This document shows positions 9,656-21,338 of a DNA stretch of 64,000 nucleotides, piece by piece. A model generated the notes under the pieces. The model saw only the letters and a program-made list of their open reading frames with translations, made no database searches and was not told the DNA's origin. The DNA comes from Candidatus Gracilibacteria bacterium. GTDB lineage: Bacteria > Patescibacteriota > Gracilibacteria > BD1-5 > UBA6164. A program made the translations under genes and the position numbers. Within the stretch, counting starts at the first letter, position 1. The number at the start of each line of letters is the position of its first letter. Location of the stretch: contig JAACSU010000007.1 of NCBI GenBank assembly GCA_010119145.1, positions 81,869 through 145,868 of the forward strand, read 5' to 3'.

Positions 9656-10672
9656 ATGATTTCATCATCGAGTTCAGATGCTCAAACTCCAGAGCGAGTC
9701 GTGTCTCCAAAAGAAAAAAATTGAGACAGTACTGTCTTTCAAAATGGTTTTCGTCCAAAAACTTTAGAAAACTATGTTTGACAAGATACGATCAAAAAAC
9801 ACTTGATGGTTTCTATTTCATCAGCGAAAATAAGGGGAGAGTGTCTCGAACATATCATGTTTTATGGGCCTCCTGGTCTTGGAAAAACGACTCTTTCAAA
9901 TATTTTGGCCCATGAAATGGAGAGTCACTTACGAACTACTTCCGGCCCAGCTATTGAAAAACAGTCTGACCTCGTGAGTATTCTCTCCAATTTAGAATCA
10001 GGAGATATTTTGTTTATCGATGAGATTCACAGACTTCGTCCACAAGTAGAGGAGATTCTTTATACAGCTATGGAGGATTTTCAGATAGATATTATGGTAG
10101 GGTCTTGAACCTGAGCGCAGAGTGTGAAACTCCCAGTGAAGCCATTTACACTTGTTGGTGCTACGACCAGACTTTCAGCACTGAGTTCACCTCTTCGAGA
10201 TAGATTTGGAAATGTACTCAAACTCGATTTTTATGACATTCCTCAAATAGCTATTATTCTCAAAAACAATTGCGAAATGCTTGGCTTTGATCTCTCTGAT
10301 GAAATACTCTCTCTGATAGCTACAAAATCTCGGGGAACTCCAAGAATCGCAAATAGACTCCTTAAAATACTCAGAGACTACCATACTATTTGAAAGGATA
10401 TTGCAGACCCAAAGGTACTTGCCTGAGTATTTCAGGATATAGGAATAGATGAAAAATGACTCGATTATCTTGATCGAAAGTATCTCTCCAGTATTTTTAA
10501 AAACTTTAAAGGAGGACCAGTAGGACTTGGAACTCTGAGCTCTACACTTGGAGAAGAAGAAGCCACACTCGAGGATGTGGTTGAACCATATTTACTCCAA
10601 ATTGGATTTATAGAGCGAACTCCTCGGGGTCGAAAAATCACTGGAAGATGAATTAGTCACTTAGAAAGATAA
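9656..10672 (+). CDS. ruvB: Holliday junction branch migration ATPase RuvB
   Basis: RuvB is the hexameric AAA+ motor that, with RuvA, drives branch migration of Holliday junctions. The protein has 338 residues. Walker A GPPGLGKT (about 71), Walker [10 protein letters not shown] (about 119), sensor 1 LVGATTR (about 166), the arginine finger region LRDRFG and a C-terminal winged helix ending [13 protein letters not shown]. Arg in TPRGR is CGG and the last Gly is TGA. The desaturase gene starts 14 nt later, so ruvB heads a three-gene operon. Confidence 0.97.
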
Positions 10673-10686
10673 AACTAAACAACACA

Positions 10687-11649
10687 ATGCATAATTTACA
10701 GTCTCTGGATAAATCTGTTTTTACACAATGATTTATGAAACGACAATATAGTTATTATATAATACTGGCCATAATAAATATGAGTTGACTCATTTTGAGT
10801 GTCTGAATATTTTTTATTACAGATTCAATTCTGATTCTTATTTTGGGACTGGCTTTTCTCACTTTTTTTCGTGTACAGATATGATTTCTAGGTCACGATC
10901 TCGCACATGACCAAGTATTTAAAAATCGAAAATATAATAGATTTTTTGGGTACTTATCGGGGACACTCATTATGTGAGTAAGTCATGGCTTCTGGAGAAG
11001 TACCCATAACGCACATCATGATCACACCAATCAAGGAGATAATGATCCTGATTTTCCGTTTCTCAGAGATGCTGAGTTTTTTAAATCATTTCCAGGAGGG
11101 GTATTTATTCTCAGGAACATACATCTATTATTTTTTCCTTCATTTATGCTGGGCTACTATATGTATATAGTACAATCCTTGCAGTTTATATTTACGAAAA
11201 TTACGGCTGTTAAAATATATGAATTATTTTTATTGATTGTTAATTTTATAGCGTATGCTTCTCTCTTTATAGTTACAATGTGAGTAACTCAGTGAATCAT
11301 ATTTCTCTTACTCCATTTTGTGTTTATAGGTATTTATATGGGGATTAGCTTTGCTCCCAATCATCTTGGAATGGAAGAAATACAGGAGGATGAGACCTAT
11401 GAGCGATATTTTCAAATTATTACTTCTCGAAATCTCTATCCTGGGTTTTTGGTCAATTATATATTTGGAGGACTCAATTATCAAATAGAGCACCATTTGT
11501 ATCAAACGATGCCTCGAAAAAATTATCCTGAAGTTGCAAAAATCGTTAAACAATACTGTACTGAGAATAATATCCCATATAGAGAAACCACATTTTTGGG
11601 TTCATACAAAGAAATATATGCTTCACTAAAAGAATTTTCTAAAAGTTAA
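10687..11649 (+). CDS. Membrane fatty acid desaturase
   Basis: The protein has 320 residues with about four membrane helices and the three histidine boxes that hold the di-iron centre: HDLAHD (about 70), HNAHHDH (about 107) and QIEHH (about 266). Introducing a double bond needs O2 and an electron donor and acts on acyl lipids in the membrane. The QxxHH third box is typical of front-end type desaturases, but the regiospecificity is not known. The second gene of the ruvB operon; a sanA-like gene starts 6 nt later. An oxygen-dependent lipid enzyme is unusual for a reduced Patescibacteria-type genome and suggests remodelling of lipids taken from a host. Confidence 0.9.
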
Positions 11650-11655
11650 ATACTT

Positions 11656-12297
11656 ATGACTGTCTCACTTGTTTTAAAAATATTCTGAGTTCTCATCTTA
11701 CTTGCAGTGTTGCTTATTTTCTTCGCACAGTGGAGAACGGTTTCCGTATCAAGCAGTTTTATTTATGATGACATAAACACAATTCCAGCTCAAAAAGTAT
11801 GACTTGTACTGGGAACGAGTAAATATATCACTGACGGACGTCAAAATGGTTTTTATGTGTATCGTCTGAGTGCGATTTTGGAGCTGTATAATACAGGAAA
11901 AATAGAGTATATTATAGTGAGTGGAGATAACGCGACTCCGCAGTACAATGAGCCAGACACGATGAAGCGAGACCTTATTGAGGCCTGAGTTCCAGAAGAT
12001 AAAATCTTTGCAGACTATGCAGGATTTAGGACGCTTGATTCTATTGTCAGAGCTGAGGATATATTTAGTCAGATGAGTTTTATCGTAGTTTCTCAACGTT
12101 TTCATTTAGAACGTGCTATCTATATTGCTCAGTCAAAGGGCTTAACCGTCTATGGATACCCAGCTCTAGACGTCCCAGTACGTATGAGTCCTAAAGTCTG
12201 GATTCGAGAACGACTTGCTCGAGTGAAAATGCTCCTAGATGATATACTATGAATTGATCCGAAATTTTCAGGGGAAAAGATTCAAATAGGAGATTAA
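11656..12297 (+). CDS. SanA/YdcF-like (DUF218) membrane protein
   Basis: The protein has 213 residues with one N-terminal membrane helix and a DUF218 domain. Family marks are GLVLGTSKY (about 50), NGFYVYRLSA and YIIVSGDN (about 93). SanA-type proteins affect envelope barrier function and drug entry; their reaction is not established. It ends the ruvB-desaturase-sanA operon, and its last codons overlap the 3' end of selO on the other strand by four bases. Confidence 0.85.
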
Positions 12298-13733
12298 GTC
12301 CCACAATAGGTCTGATATTGTTCATCAAATCCATCTATACTTTCCATATATTTTTCAGTATTTTCTCTATACATATAGGGATTTTTTAGTATTTCTAGAA
12401 ATGAAAGAAAATCTGTATTATCTCACGAGACTGTTTTTTCTAATACGTGTTCAACTAAGTGATTTCTAGGAATATATACAGGATTATATTGCTTCATAGA
12501 CTCTTGCGCATTTTCAAATCCTCACGACTGAATAGAAACTCGATCTTTCCAGATATTTTGCCAAGCAATAAATCTAGTATCACTATATATTTCTTTATTT
12601 TTTACCTGAGTATTTCATCAAATATACAAAAAAGTATTGGTATAATCTGCTCAAATATCTTGCATCCATGAGAGGAGCTCACGAATCAGAGCTTCATCTT
12701 TTGAGAGGGGATTTAGTATTCCAAGCTTTTGACACATCATCACTAACCACGCACTATGTATATGTTCTCACATTGTTCCAAGGACGCTAGCTATTGTAGC
12801 TTCATCTATAAAATCGCTAAGGGTTGACGCAAATACTGATACATTCCAGAGGATGATATTTGCTTGGTTTCCAAATGCATATCGACCTTGCGTGTCTATC
12901 GAGCTAAATACTTGGTCAGAGTGAAAGTCACTCATAAACGCACATGGTCCATAATCAAAAGTCTCTCCACCAATACTCGTATTATCAGTATTCATCACTC
13001 CATTTATAAATCCGACTCGTAGCCACTGTGTCACAAGATTAATCTGCACATCTATGACTTTTTGCAGGAGTCACAGTGCAGGATTTTTAAGATTACTCAG
13101 TTCAGGATAGTGTATCTTAATAGTATAATCAATCAGTGCTCACATATCTTGTTTGCTGCCAAATCACTTTGCAAATTCAAAGGTCCCAACTCTGATATGT
13201 GAGCTCATAATTCGAGTCAAAATCGCTCCTTCTACTTGCTGTTCTCGCTGCACTCTATTTCAGGTTTTTACAACCGCGAGACTTCTCGAAGTTGCTATCC
13301 CGAGTCCGTGCATCGCTTCGCTCATTAAGTATTCTCTCAGAATTGCTTTCAGTGTCGCTCGTCCGTCTCCTCATCTAGAGAACGGAGTTTTTCCACTTCC
13401 TTTTAACACTATATCAACAAGATTTCATTCAGGAGTTTCCCATTCTCCCAGTAAAAGAGCTCGACCATCTCCGAGCATATTTGGATATCCAAACTGGTGA
13501 CCTGCATAGGCCTGTGCAATTGGTTCTGCTCATTCTGGCACGATATTTCCTGAGAGGAGTTTATGAGCGTTTTCAGCAGGGAGGAGCTCTTGTATTCACA
13601 GTTCTTTTGCAAGTTCCATGTTATATAAAACGCACTTAGGATTGTCTGATTGTTCTGGATTTTGGGCAGCGAAAAATATTGCTGGGAGGGATTGGTAGCT
13701 ATGTTTAAAATGAGGCATGTCTATAGAAGTCAT
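12294..13733 (-). CDS. selO: Protein adenylyltransferase SelO (YdiU family)
   Basis: SelO is a pseudokinase-fold enzyme that transfers AMP to Ser/Thr/Tyr of proteins, linked to redox balance. The protein has 479 residues, matching the bacterial family. YAGHQFG (about 78), the nucleotide-binding [16 protein letters not shown] region (about 115-130), [20 protein letters not shown] and the catalytic stretch [10 protein letters not shown] ... FDYGPCAF (about 235-260) are all present. It ends YCGT*, so a C-terminal Cys is kept where some homologues have Sec. It is the last gene of a reverse-strand group and starts 5 nt after the DUF2200 gene. Confidence 0.94.
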
Positions 13734-13738
13734 ATTTT

Positions 13739-14089
13739 TTATTTTCTCAAAATTTTATCCATACTTTTTCATTTTGCGAGTTCATCAACGAGCTTATCAA
13801 GATATCTAATTTTTTGCATAAGTGGATTTTCAATTTCCTCCACTCGATATCCACAAATAACCCCCGTGATTTCAGAGACGTTTGGATTCAGCTCTGGGGC
13901 TTCATCAAAAAATATTTCAAAACTTACTTGCTCTTTAATTTGTTTATCAAGCATAGCCTCTGAGTATCAGGTAAGCCAGAGAATAATGGTATCTACTTCT
14001 TCTTTTGATCGTCCTTTCTTTTCTACCTTTTTGACATAAAGTGGATAGACTGATGAAAATGACATGGAGAATATTTTTGTGTTTTGCAT
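13739..14089 (-). CDS. DUF2200 family protein
   Basis: The protein has 116 residues and closely fits the DUF2200 pattern: [19 protein letters not shown] near the start, IILWLTGYSE (about 37), [11 protein letters not shown] (about 60), [19 protein letters not shown] and [15 protein letters not shown]. The family is widespread in bacteria and of unknown function. It is soluble, with no catalytic motif visible. It sits between the YecM-like remnant and selO, with gaps of 9 and 5 nt. Confidence 0.9.
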
Positions 14090-14098
14090 AATCTATAA

Positions 14099-14455
14099 TT
14101 ATTCTAAATACTTTACAACATATTCAAGTGAGTTTTGATGAAATTTAATTCTTACTCATTGATGTTCTATTCCTATATCTGGATTAATTTTTTTCTGCAG
14201 AGATTTAATATCAAAAGAAATGTTTTCATATTTTTTCATAAATTCTTGAAATCCTGTGTCAATAACAAACTTAACATGTTCCAATCATTCTTTATAAGGA
14301 CTTCAGTATTTTGGATAGGGAATTTCAAGAACTGAAATTTTTCTATTTTTATATATTACGAGGTCATTCAATTTAAAAATTACTCATCTCTCATAACTTT
14401 CCTTTTTTTTCCAGAAATATTCTTTTTTGTTTCAATATTCCGTACATAAATGAGT
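14099..14455 (-). pseudogene. YecM-like (DUF991) gene lacking its 5' end
   Basis: This open frame of 118 codons has no ATG. It reads ... FKLNDLVIYKNRKISVLEIP, then YKEGLEHVKFVID, and ends IRIKFHQNS-type residues, matching the middle and end of E. coli YecM (VOC superfamily; E. coli has IVELPWPG, GWEHIEIVL and TIKFHPWS at the same places). About 45 N-terminal residues are missing, and the first 75 nt overlap the end of the NYN gene in another frame. Either the 5' end was deleted, or translation begins at a non-ATG codon. I favour a remnant. Confidence 0.6.
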
Positions 14456-15147
14456 TTATATCTTGATTTACTATTTTCTCGTTGCTCGATTTCAAATTTA
14501 CCAGTTGAGACGATGAGGGGAGTGAGCTTTACAAAGCCGTAGTTTCGAGCATCAAAACTTGGACGTTTCTTTTGGATGAGTCCTCCGACGTCTCAGAGAA
14601 AAGCCCACCCATTTTCATCGGATAAATCAGTGATACTCGAAGCGATGAGAGATATCTCTTTTACTCAGAGCGTATCAACTCAGTCAGCAGTTCCTTTTGT
14701 TTCTTCTGTTTGTTTTTTGAGGATTTCGATATAGACGAACTTATCACAGGCTACGACGAATGGATTGGGAGTTTTCTTTTCTCCAATTCAGATTACGAGC
14801 TGACCTGCTTCTCTGAGCCGAGTAGCAAGACGCGTGAAGTCACTGTCTGAGGACACGAGACAAAAACCCTGTACTTTTTCTCAGTAGAGGATATCCATCG
14901 CATCGATAATCATGGCTGAATCAGTTGAGTTTTTTCAGCTTGTATATCCGTATTGTTGCACCGGAGTGATGGCATTTTCAAGGAGGAGAGACTTCCACTT
15001 TGTGAGTCCTGGTCGAGTCCAGTCTCCGTAGATACGTTTGATGGTAGGATTTCCATATTTCGTGATTTCTTCTATCATTTCTCCGATATACGCTGATGGA
15101 ATATTGTCTCCATCTATAAGTACTGCGAGATTGAGGTTTGTATTCAT
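14380..15147 (-). CDS. NYN-domain (LabA/DUF88) nuclease with C-terminal OST-HTH-like domain
   Basis: The protein has 255 residues. The N-terminal NYN (PIN-like) domain carries the acidic metal-binding set: LIDGDN (residues 10-15), STDSAMIIDAMD (about 75) and LVSSDSDFTRL (about 96). Such domains cut RNA. Residues about 160-235 look like a LOTUS/OST-HTH RNA-binding domain (FLGDVGGLIQKKRPSFDARNYG), a common pairing. It is first in a group with the YecM-like remnant, DUF2200 and selO. The basic tail KKNISGKKRKVMRDE lies in the overlap with the remnant and may be a recent extension. Confidence 0.88.
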
Positions 15148-15223
15148 ACAAAATAATTAGAATATATTTATATCTTATTATTGTATTTTTTAAGTGTAAA
15201 TCAATTCTAGTTCGTATCTCATA

Positions 15224-16267
15224 TTATTTCTTTGCTTCCATTATATCCTCTAGAACTCGTAAGCTCTCGTGAATTTCCTGTATTCCAAAAACAAATGCGT
15301 GACGAAATACATCCTGATCTTCGTTATTATTTTCCTGCAGTACACTTTTTTTTATTTTTTTTATGAGTGTTTTATATTCTTGCATAATAGTGTCATCCAC
15401 CATTTCTTTGTTAATAAGAGATGTAAGAATTTCACAGGTTTTTTCACTGAACTCATCACAATTTTTTTTGAAATTATCTCAGTAGTTCAGCAGGGATGTA
15501 TCGCTATTATTTGATACTCGATGAATTATAAGGATAGAATTATATAACTTTTCTGTTCCATCTATGAGTTTATTGTATTTATCAACCTTTTCTAAGTGAA
15601 TATTTTCTACAGCATCTTTGGCTTTTCCGAGACTGAGGTGAAAATCATTTACTATATTTGAAGAATTATCATTTTCGTCTGATCTAATATTTTTAAATGT
15701 GACCTTAAAAATATCCTGTGCTCTGTTCAGTGAGTAGCGTATATGTTTCAATGCTCGATTACTAGATTTTTCGGGCCAGATTATTCCAGCAACAAGGAGA
15801 CCTACTCAGATACCTATTCCAATTGCCAATAAACGGTCGAGTGATATTTCTAGGAGATCGTTTTCAGACCCAAGTGATATAGCTACTGCTGCTACTACTC
15901 AGTATCTCCAGCTTGGCTGAAAACTGGCAATAGCGTTCATAATAAACATAGTGACCAAGAGTGATACAACTGTTCCATATCCATAAGGGATAATTGAGAC
16001 GAAGATAGATCAAATTACAATACCAACTATAGTTGCAAGTACTCTCCCTTTGGCACTATTAAAGGTATTTCCTATACTGCTTTCCATGATTAAAACTGCT
16101 GACATAATAGCTAAGAAAATTTCTGGAAATCCAAAAGTTCTCATAACGGTAAAAGTTACGGCAGCTGCTATTGAAGATTGAAGTGCAAGTCTCAGAGCAT
16201 CTCGGAGTTTGTCTCGTGTTATTTCTACCGGCAACTTATGAAAAAGACTCTGTAAATATTTTAGCAT
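15224..16267 (-). CDS. FUSC/aromatic acid exporter-like membrane protein
   Basis: The protein has 347 residues. Six predicted membrane helices in the first ~160 residues (pairs around ALQSSIAAAVTFTVM, LATIVGIVIGSIFV, LLAIGIGIGVGLLVAGIIWP) are followed by a cytosolic helical region of about 180 residues. This is the half-size FUSC/ArAE layout. Members export aromatic acids or other small organics, but the substrate here is unknown. No clean ATG heads the full hydrophobic frame, which stays open to about 16360; I chose the ATG at 16267, which leaves a normal amphipathic N-terminus. Confidence 0.75.
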
Positions 16268-16453
16268 ATATAAAGCAGTAGATAATGAAATAGAATTCAG
16301 CAATCAAAAAATTACTTCTATGATACAAGTTATTATAGTGCTAAAATAATATTTCAAAATATTTACATCTCTTTAAATAGATATTTCTAATCGAATCAAT
16401 CTTTCTTTTTATCCTAAAACCGTATACTAGAATTATTAGTTCTAAAAAAAAAC

Positions 16454-17383
16454 ATGTCTATCTGGCAAACAGAGTCTTGGCAAAATATGTTGGTTGCAAG
16501 CTGACAAAGCGAAGAATATTTCGTCATTGAGCTTGATTATTCTAGCGAACAAAAAACCAGTATTTTTGTAGAAAAACGCAAAGTTTCTGCTTGAGAATAT
16601 TGAATGTTTGTACAATGATTGGAACAATCTATTGATAATCGACTTGAAGAAAGTCTCACTGTGTTATGCCAAGAAGAAAACTGTCTCTTTGTGCAAGTAG
16701 AAACTGTGAATTATGGGGGAATAAATCTTTCAGAAACTACAGAATATTCGTGAGATTTTAAAAAGGGGTACTATAAAAAATTTATGCCAGAGTATACAGC
16801 ACTTATAGATCTCACTCAAACTGAGGACGTGATACTCGCTGCCATGAAACCAAAGGGGAGATACAATATTCGGCTCGCAGAAAAAAAATGAGTAGTTGTT
16901 GAACAGGTTGAAAAAATACCATATAATGCCAAGAAGTTTTATGAACTCATGCAAGAAACGACTTCAAGAGATGATTTTTCTGGAAATAATCTCATATATT
17001 ATGAAACATTTCTCAAGACAATAGAGTCATCTCAACTTTTTTTTGCCTACTATGATTGAAAAGTAATTGCAGCTGGGATATTTGTCTTAGATGTTGATGT
17101 TGCGACCTATTATTATGGGGCTTCAGGAAATACACATAGGAATCTCATGGCTCCGTATCTACTCCAATGGACTGCTATATGTCATGCTAAAAAAAGAGGG
17201 ATGAAGACCTATGATTTCTTGTGAGTTGCGAGTCCAGATGATGCTGAGTCTCCTCTTGCTGGAGTGACTGATTTTAAGATGAAGCTCTCACCTAGAAAAA
17301 CTCACGTATCAGAATGATATATATACGTCAATAAAAAAATAAAATATCAAGTAATAAAGTTCTTACGGAAATTGAAAAAGTAG
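16454..17383 (+). CDS. FemX/FemAB-like peptidoglycan aminoacyltransferase
   Basis: The protein has 309 residues of tandem GNAT-type folds as in FemABX. Family marks are MKPKGRYNIRLAEKKGV (about 136), which binds the lipid precursor, and the later AYYDGKVIAAGIFV ... YYYGASG (about 195-222) and NLMAPYLLQW stretch. These enzymes add amino acids from aminoacyl-tRNA to lipid II, making the peptidoglycan cross-bridge at the inner membrane face. Many glycines are TGA. It stands alone with an AT-rich 5' region. Confidence 0.88.
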
Positions 17384-17432
17384 TTGCCTGAGTATAATAA
17401 GTAGGTAATTTATTTATTCTAATACTACAATT

Positions 17433-18251
17433 ATGAAGAGTTTACTAGCAATAGTCTTGTTATCACTTGTTTCATTTTCTTATACATTTGCGTGAGAAGA
17501 AGCAATCACAGGTGAAAATAAATCAAAAAGTATGGAAGATAGAGAAGTTATCATGTACGACTTTGATTTAGAAGTAGAAATTGAAAATGGAAAAGCGGTA
17601 GCTACTTGGGATGATTTTCCTGCAAATAAAGGTTTTGAGTGGTATAAGCTTGTGTACTCGACAAGTAATACTAATCCAGTATATCCTCATGATAAAACGG
17701 TATTTATAGGTGAAAGACTTCAACTTACAAACACTTTTAAACTCGATTCAAGTTCAAATAATCACTATGTGAGACTGTGTGCTGTGATTCTCAATGATGA
17801 TTATTCAAAAGATAGATATTGCGGTGAAACACAACATCTCATAACATCAGAAAGTGATTTTCATACAGAAGAAATAAATAAAGATCACTCAAAAAAGGTT
17901 GAGGTAAAAAAAACTGAAACTAAAACTGAAGCTAAAAAAGAAATAAAAAAAGAATACAAATCAGAAAACAAAAGTGATACTAAAATGAAAGTATCAAGCA
18001 ATTTAAATACAGCTTTAAAAACGAGAATTAACGTTCTACTTGAAAACTTTATAGATCGATTAGAGGCACGAGGTGACTCAGATGAAAAAATAGCTGCAAC
18101 TATTGATCTCGTGATAGAAAGATTGGAAAAATTATCATGAAATGTAACGTATAATAAGATTGTAGATTATATGATACTCGCGCTCACTGAATTGAAGGAA
18201 GAGTATAGTAATTCACTAGGTGATATTGAATCAGTATTTGATGGTTTTTAA
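17433..18251 (+). CDS. Secreted protein with fibronectin III-like domain and charged linker
   Basis: The protein has 272 residues. A signal peptide (about 1-20, ending TFAGEE) is followed by a beta domain (about 35-130; DLEVEIENGKAVATWDDFP ... FEWYKLVYS ... YVRLCAVI) that has the FnIII strand pattern. Next come a Lys/Glu-rich repetitive linker (KKTETKTEAKKEIKKE, about 145-175) and a helical C-terminal domain (about 185-272). It looks like a cell-surface or secreted spacer protein. No catalytic motif is visible. A terminator follows. Confidence 0.7.
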
Positions 18252-18268
18252 TTAAAAGATAAAAATAC

Positions 18269-18307
18269 AAAAAAGCGAGATTTTCTTTTGAATTATCTCG
18301 CTTTTTT
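18269..18307 (+). terminator. Rho-independent terminator
   Basis: AAAAAAGCGAGA pairs with TCTCGCTTTTTT around a loop of about 15 nt. Confidence 0.85.
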
Positions 18308-18345
18308 ATATAATAGAAGCCGATTTTCAATTCTTATACACCATT

Positions 18346-19509
18346 ATGTGAAAAACAATTATAGGATTCATTTTAGGAATCATAACGCTCATTGGATGAT
18401 ATGGACTGGTTTTTGGTTCTAATCTCGTTTTCGGCTCTGATACTAAGTTTGTAGCGACACTTTCAGATTCAGTTTATCCAAATAGTGATGAACTTTCCAA
18501 AACTATTGCCATATATCAATCTCAAAATGATATTTCAAGTTTCAAGGTTCGTTCCTTATGTAACATATCTTCGTCATTTCTCACCCAAGAACAAGGGTTA
18601 TATTTTTTTGAAATAGATTATAAAAATGCTCCCGATTGTAAAAATGGGAATATATATCTTGAAAGTCTCGGTCAAAAATATGTTGGAACCATGCACGATA
18701 TATCTATTGTTAGGAGTGCTGACTTGGTTTTGCAGTATGTAGACTATAGTGATTCTGATCTAAAATGACTAGCTGAAAAACTCACTCCAGTTATTAAGAA
18801 AAATGCTATTTTCAAAAATTATAACGGGGCAGAAATAACAAAGAATTACAGCTTTTTGAAAGGTCAAAGACTCTATAATGAAGCAATATTAGCTCAAGAA
18901 GTTATACAGACTATTCTCAAAGCTCGACTACAAAAATATATTTCTCCAGTTCCTGGGGGAAATATCTCAGAAAATCCAAACAAAATTCCAAATGCTGGGA
19001 GACCGTATAGATCTGCTTATACAGATGGAATTCATCACTGATGGGATATTGACGCAGCTCTTAATTCTGATGTAGTGGCTCTGGATGATGGAGTGATAGT
19101 GAGAATCGTAGATGATTTTATGGATAGCGATTTTAGTAGAGTAGTGTATGGTGCTGGGATGAGTGATAATCAAAAATTAAAAAATTTAGATATTCTGAGA
19201 TGAAATCAAGTATGGCTTAAAACTATGAAAGGTGAAGTAATATTTTATAGTCATCTGAGTTCTGTTGTTGATTCTCTTCAAGAATGACAACTCGTTCAGT
19301 CCGGAACGAAGTTAGGAAAAATTGGTGTATCATGAGTTCCAGAATCAGGATATGATGATTATCATCTCCATTTCCCAATTATGAAAAATCCGTATAATGC
19401 TTCTCGTGCAGGAAGCTATGATTTCTGAGATTATATGTCTTGGGATTGGCAAACGAAATGATTAAATACTGCACAAACTATAGCAGCTCAAAAAAATATT
19501 TTTAAGTAA
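18346..19509 (+). CDS. M23-family peptidase (LytM-type)
   Basis: The protein has 387 residues. An N-terminal hydrophobic segment (about 4-28) exports or anchors it. The C-terminal LytM domain (about 215-370) has the zinc ligands HHGWDID (about 227) and HLHF (about 345). Such enzymes cut peptidoglycan peptide cross-links, or act as lysostaphin-like toxins on neighbours. The second codon is TGA (MGKT). It is first of a tight run with smpB (8 nt later) and serS. Confidence 0.88.
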
Positions 19510-19517
19510 AAATAATT

Positions 19518-19964
19518 ATGGAACTTACTAAAAATAAAAAAGCCTACTTCGATTATGAGATTTTAGAATCTCAGGAAGCCGGAATCGAACTGCAAGGTCA
19601 TGAAGTGAAGTCTGTGCGAGCAAAACAAGTCAACCTCAAATGAAGTTATGTTTCCATGAATCAGGGACAACTCTTTTTAAAGTGAATGAATATATCTCCA
19701 TGGAAGACTTTAGCAAGTCGTGATATATTGGAGACTCAACGACCAAGAAAAATATTTCTCCACAAGAAAAAAATACTCTATTTTGGCTCCAAAGTGAAAG
19801 AAGGTGGTTATACTATTCTCGCAACTGAAATATATCTAAAATGATGACTCATCAAGGTCAGAGTCGCACTTGCTAAGGGGAAGAAGTCATTTCAAAAGAA
19901 ACAAAGTTTGAAAGAACGCAGTTTAGATAAGGAAGCAAAAATGATGCTTAAAAAAAATTATTAA
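19518..19964 (+). CDS. smpB: SsrA-binding protein SmpB
   Basis: SmpB binds tmRNA and brings it to stalled ribosomes for trans-translation. The protein has 148 residues. Family marks are [12 protein letters not shown] (residues 6-17), [13 protein letters not shown] (about 23-35) and the basic C-terminal tail [21 protein letters not shown] that enters the decoding centre. Several glycines are TGA. The tmRNA gene itself is not in the window. Confidence 0.96.
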
Positions 19965-19983
19965 TTAATTTACTTTTCCTCAT

Positions 19984-21246
19984 ATGATAGATTTAAAAAA
20001 AGCTAAGAGAGACCTAGAGGCCTATAAAAAAAATATCAAGGATAGAAATCTCAGTATAGATTTCGATGCTTTTTTAGAACTTGAATCAGAAAAAAATACT
20101 TTAGGTCAAGAGCTTGATGAGATGAGAAATACGAAAAATGTGGTTTCTAAAGAGATTCCTACACTTAAAGATGAAGCAAAAATAAAAAAAATAAGTGAAA
20201 TGAAAGAACTCTGAGAACAAATTTCAAAAAAAGAAACGGTATTTAAAGAAAAAGAAGAAGCCTTTAATTACACCCTGTACAGACTTCCAAATTTTTTAGA
20301 TCCTACCGCAGCTCTTTGAAAAGACGACTCTGCAAATACCGCAGTTGATTTTTTTATGAAGCCAACAACATTTGATTTTGAAGTTAAGTCTCATTGGGAA
20401 ATAGGAGAAGCTAAAAATTGGATAGATTTAGATAAATGAGCAGAAGTTGCAGGTTCACGATTTTGGTACCTGAAATGAGAACTCGCACTTCTCAATATGG
20501 CTATTATAAACTACGCTATTTCATTTCTTTCTGCGAAAGAATTTGAATTCATTATTCCACCATATATGGTGAAAGAAGCTTCTCTTTTTTGAACTGGATT
20601 TCTTCCAGCAGGAGAGGATGGACTCTATCACGTGAATCCAGGAGAAGAAGATTTATACTTAATTGGTACATCAGAAATTCCACTGACGTCATACCATATG
20701 AATGAAGTTATTGATGTAGAAAAACCAAAACTATATTTTGGTTATAGTCCATGTTTTCGAAAAGAAGCAGGGAGTTATGGAAAAGATATGAAGGGTATTT
20801 TAAGAGGACATCAATTTGAAAAAGTTGAAATGGTAGTTTTTTGTAAACCAGAAGATTCTCAAAAAACACATGATATGATGGTAGAAGTAGAGGAATCGCT
20901 CTGGCAATCACTTAAAATCCCATATCAAAAACTCAACGTATGTTCCGGTGATCTGTGAAATCCAGCAATGAAAAAATTTGATTTAGAGGCGTGGATGCCT
21001 GGTCAAGAAAAATACAGAGAAGTGACGAGTTGTAGTAATGTTTGAGAATTTCAATCTAGAAGACTGGGAATTAAGTATATAAATGAAAATGGTGAAAAAG
21101 ACTTTGTTCATACACTCAACGGTACAGTAGTAGCGCTTTCAAGATGTCTGATAGCAATTATAGAAAACTATCAAACACAAGACTGACGAGTAGAAATACC
21201 AGAAGTTATTCGTCCATTTATGGGTGGAAAAACTCATATTGGATAA
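19984..21246 (+). CDS. serS: Serine--tRNA ligase
   Basis: SerRS charges tRNA-Ser. The protein has 420 residues. An N-terminal antiparallel coiled coil (about 25-105) that grips the tRNA is followed by a class II catalytic core. Marks are [13 protein letters not shown] (about 222), motif 2 [12 protein letters not shown] (about 257, its Arg written CGA) and motif 3 [20 protein letters not shown] (about 378). It ends with the usual [11 protein letters not shown]. It lies 19 nt after smpB. A terminator follows. Confidence 0.97.
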
Positions 21247-21264
21247 CAAAGTATAACAAATTAC

Positions 21265-21300
21265 AAAAAGCAGCTTATATTTTGAATATAAGCTGCTTTT
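21265..21300 (+). terminator. Rho-independent terminator
   Basis: AAAAAGCAGCTTATAT pairs with ATATAAGCTGCTTTT. It ends the M23-smpB-serS operon. Confidence 0.85.
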
Positions 21301-21338
21301 ATGTTACTATATATGTATTATATTAATGAGTAGAAATA

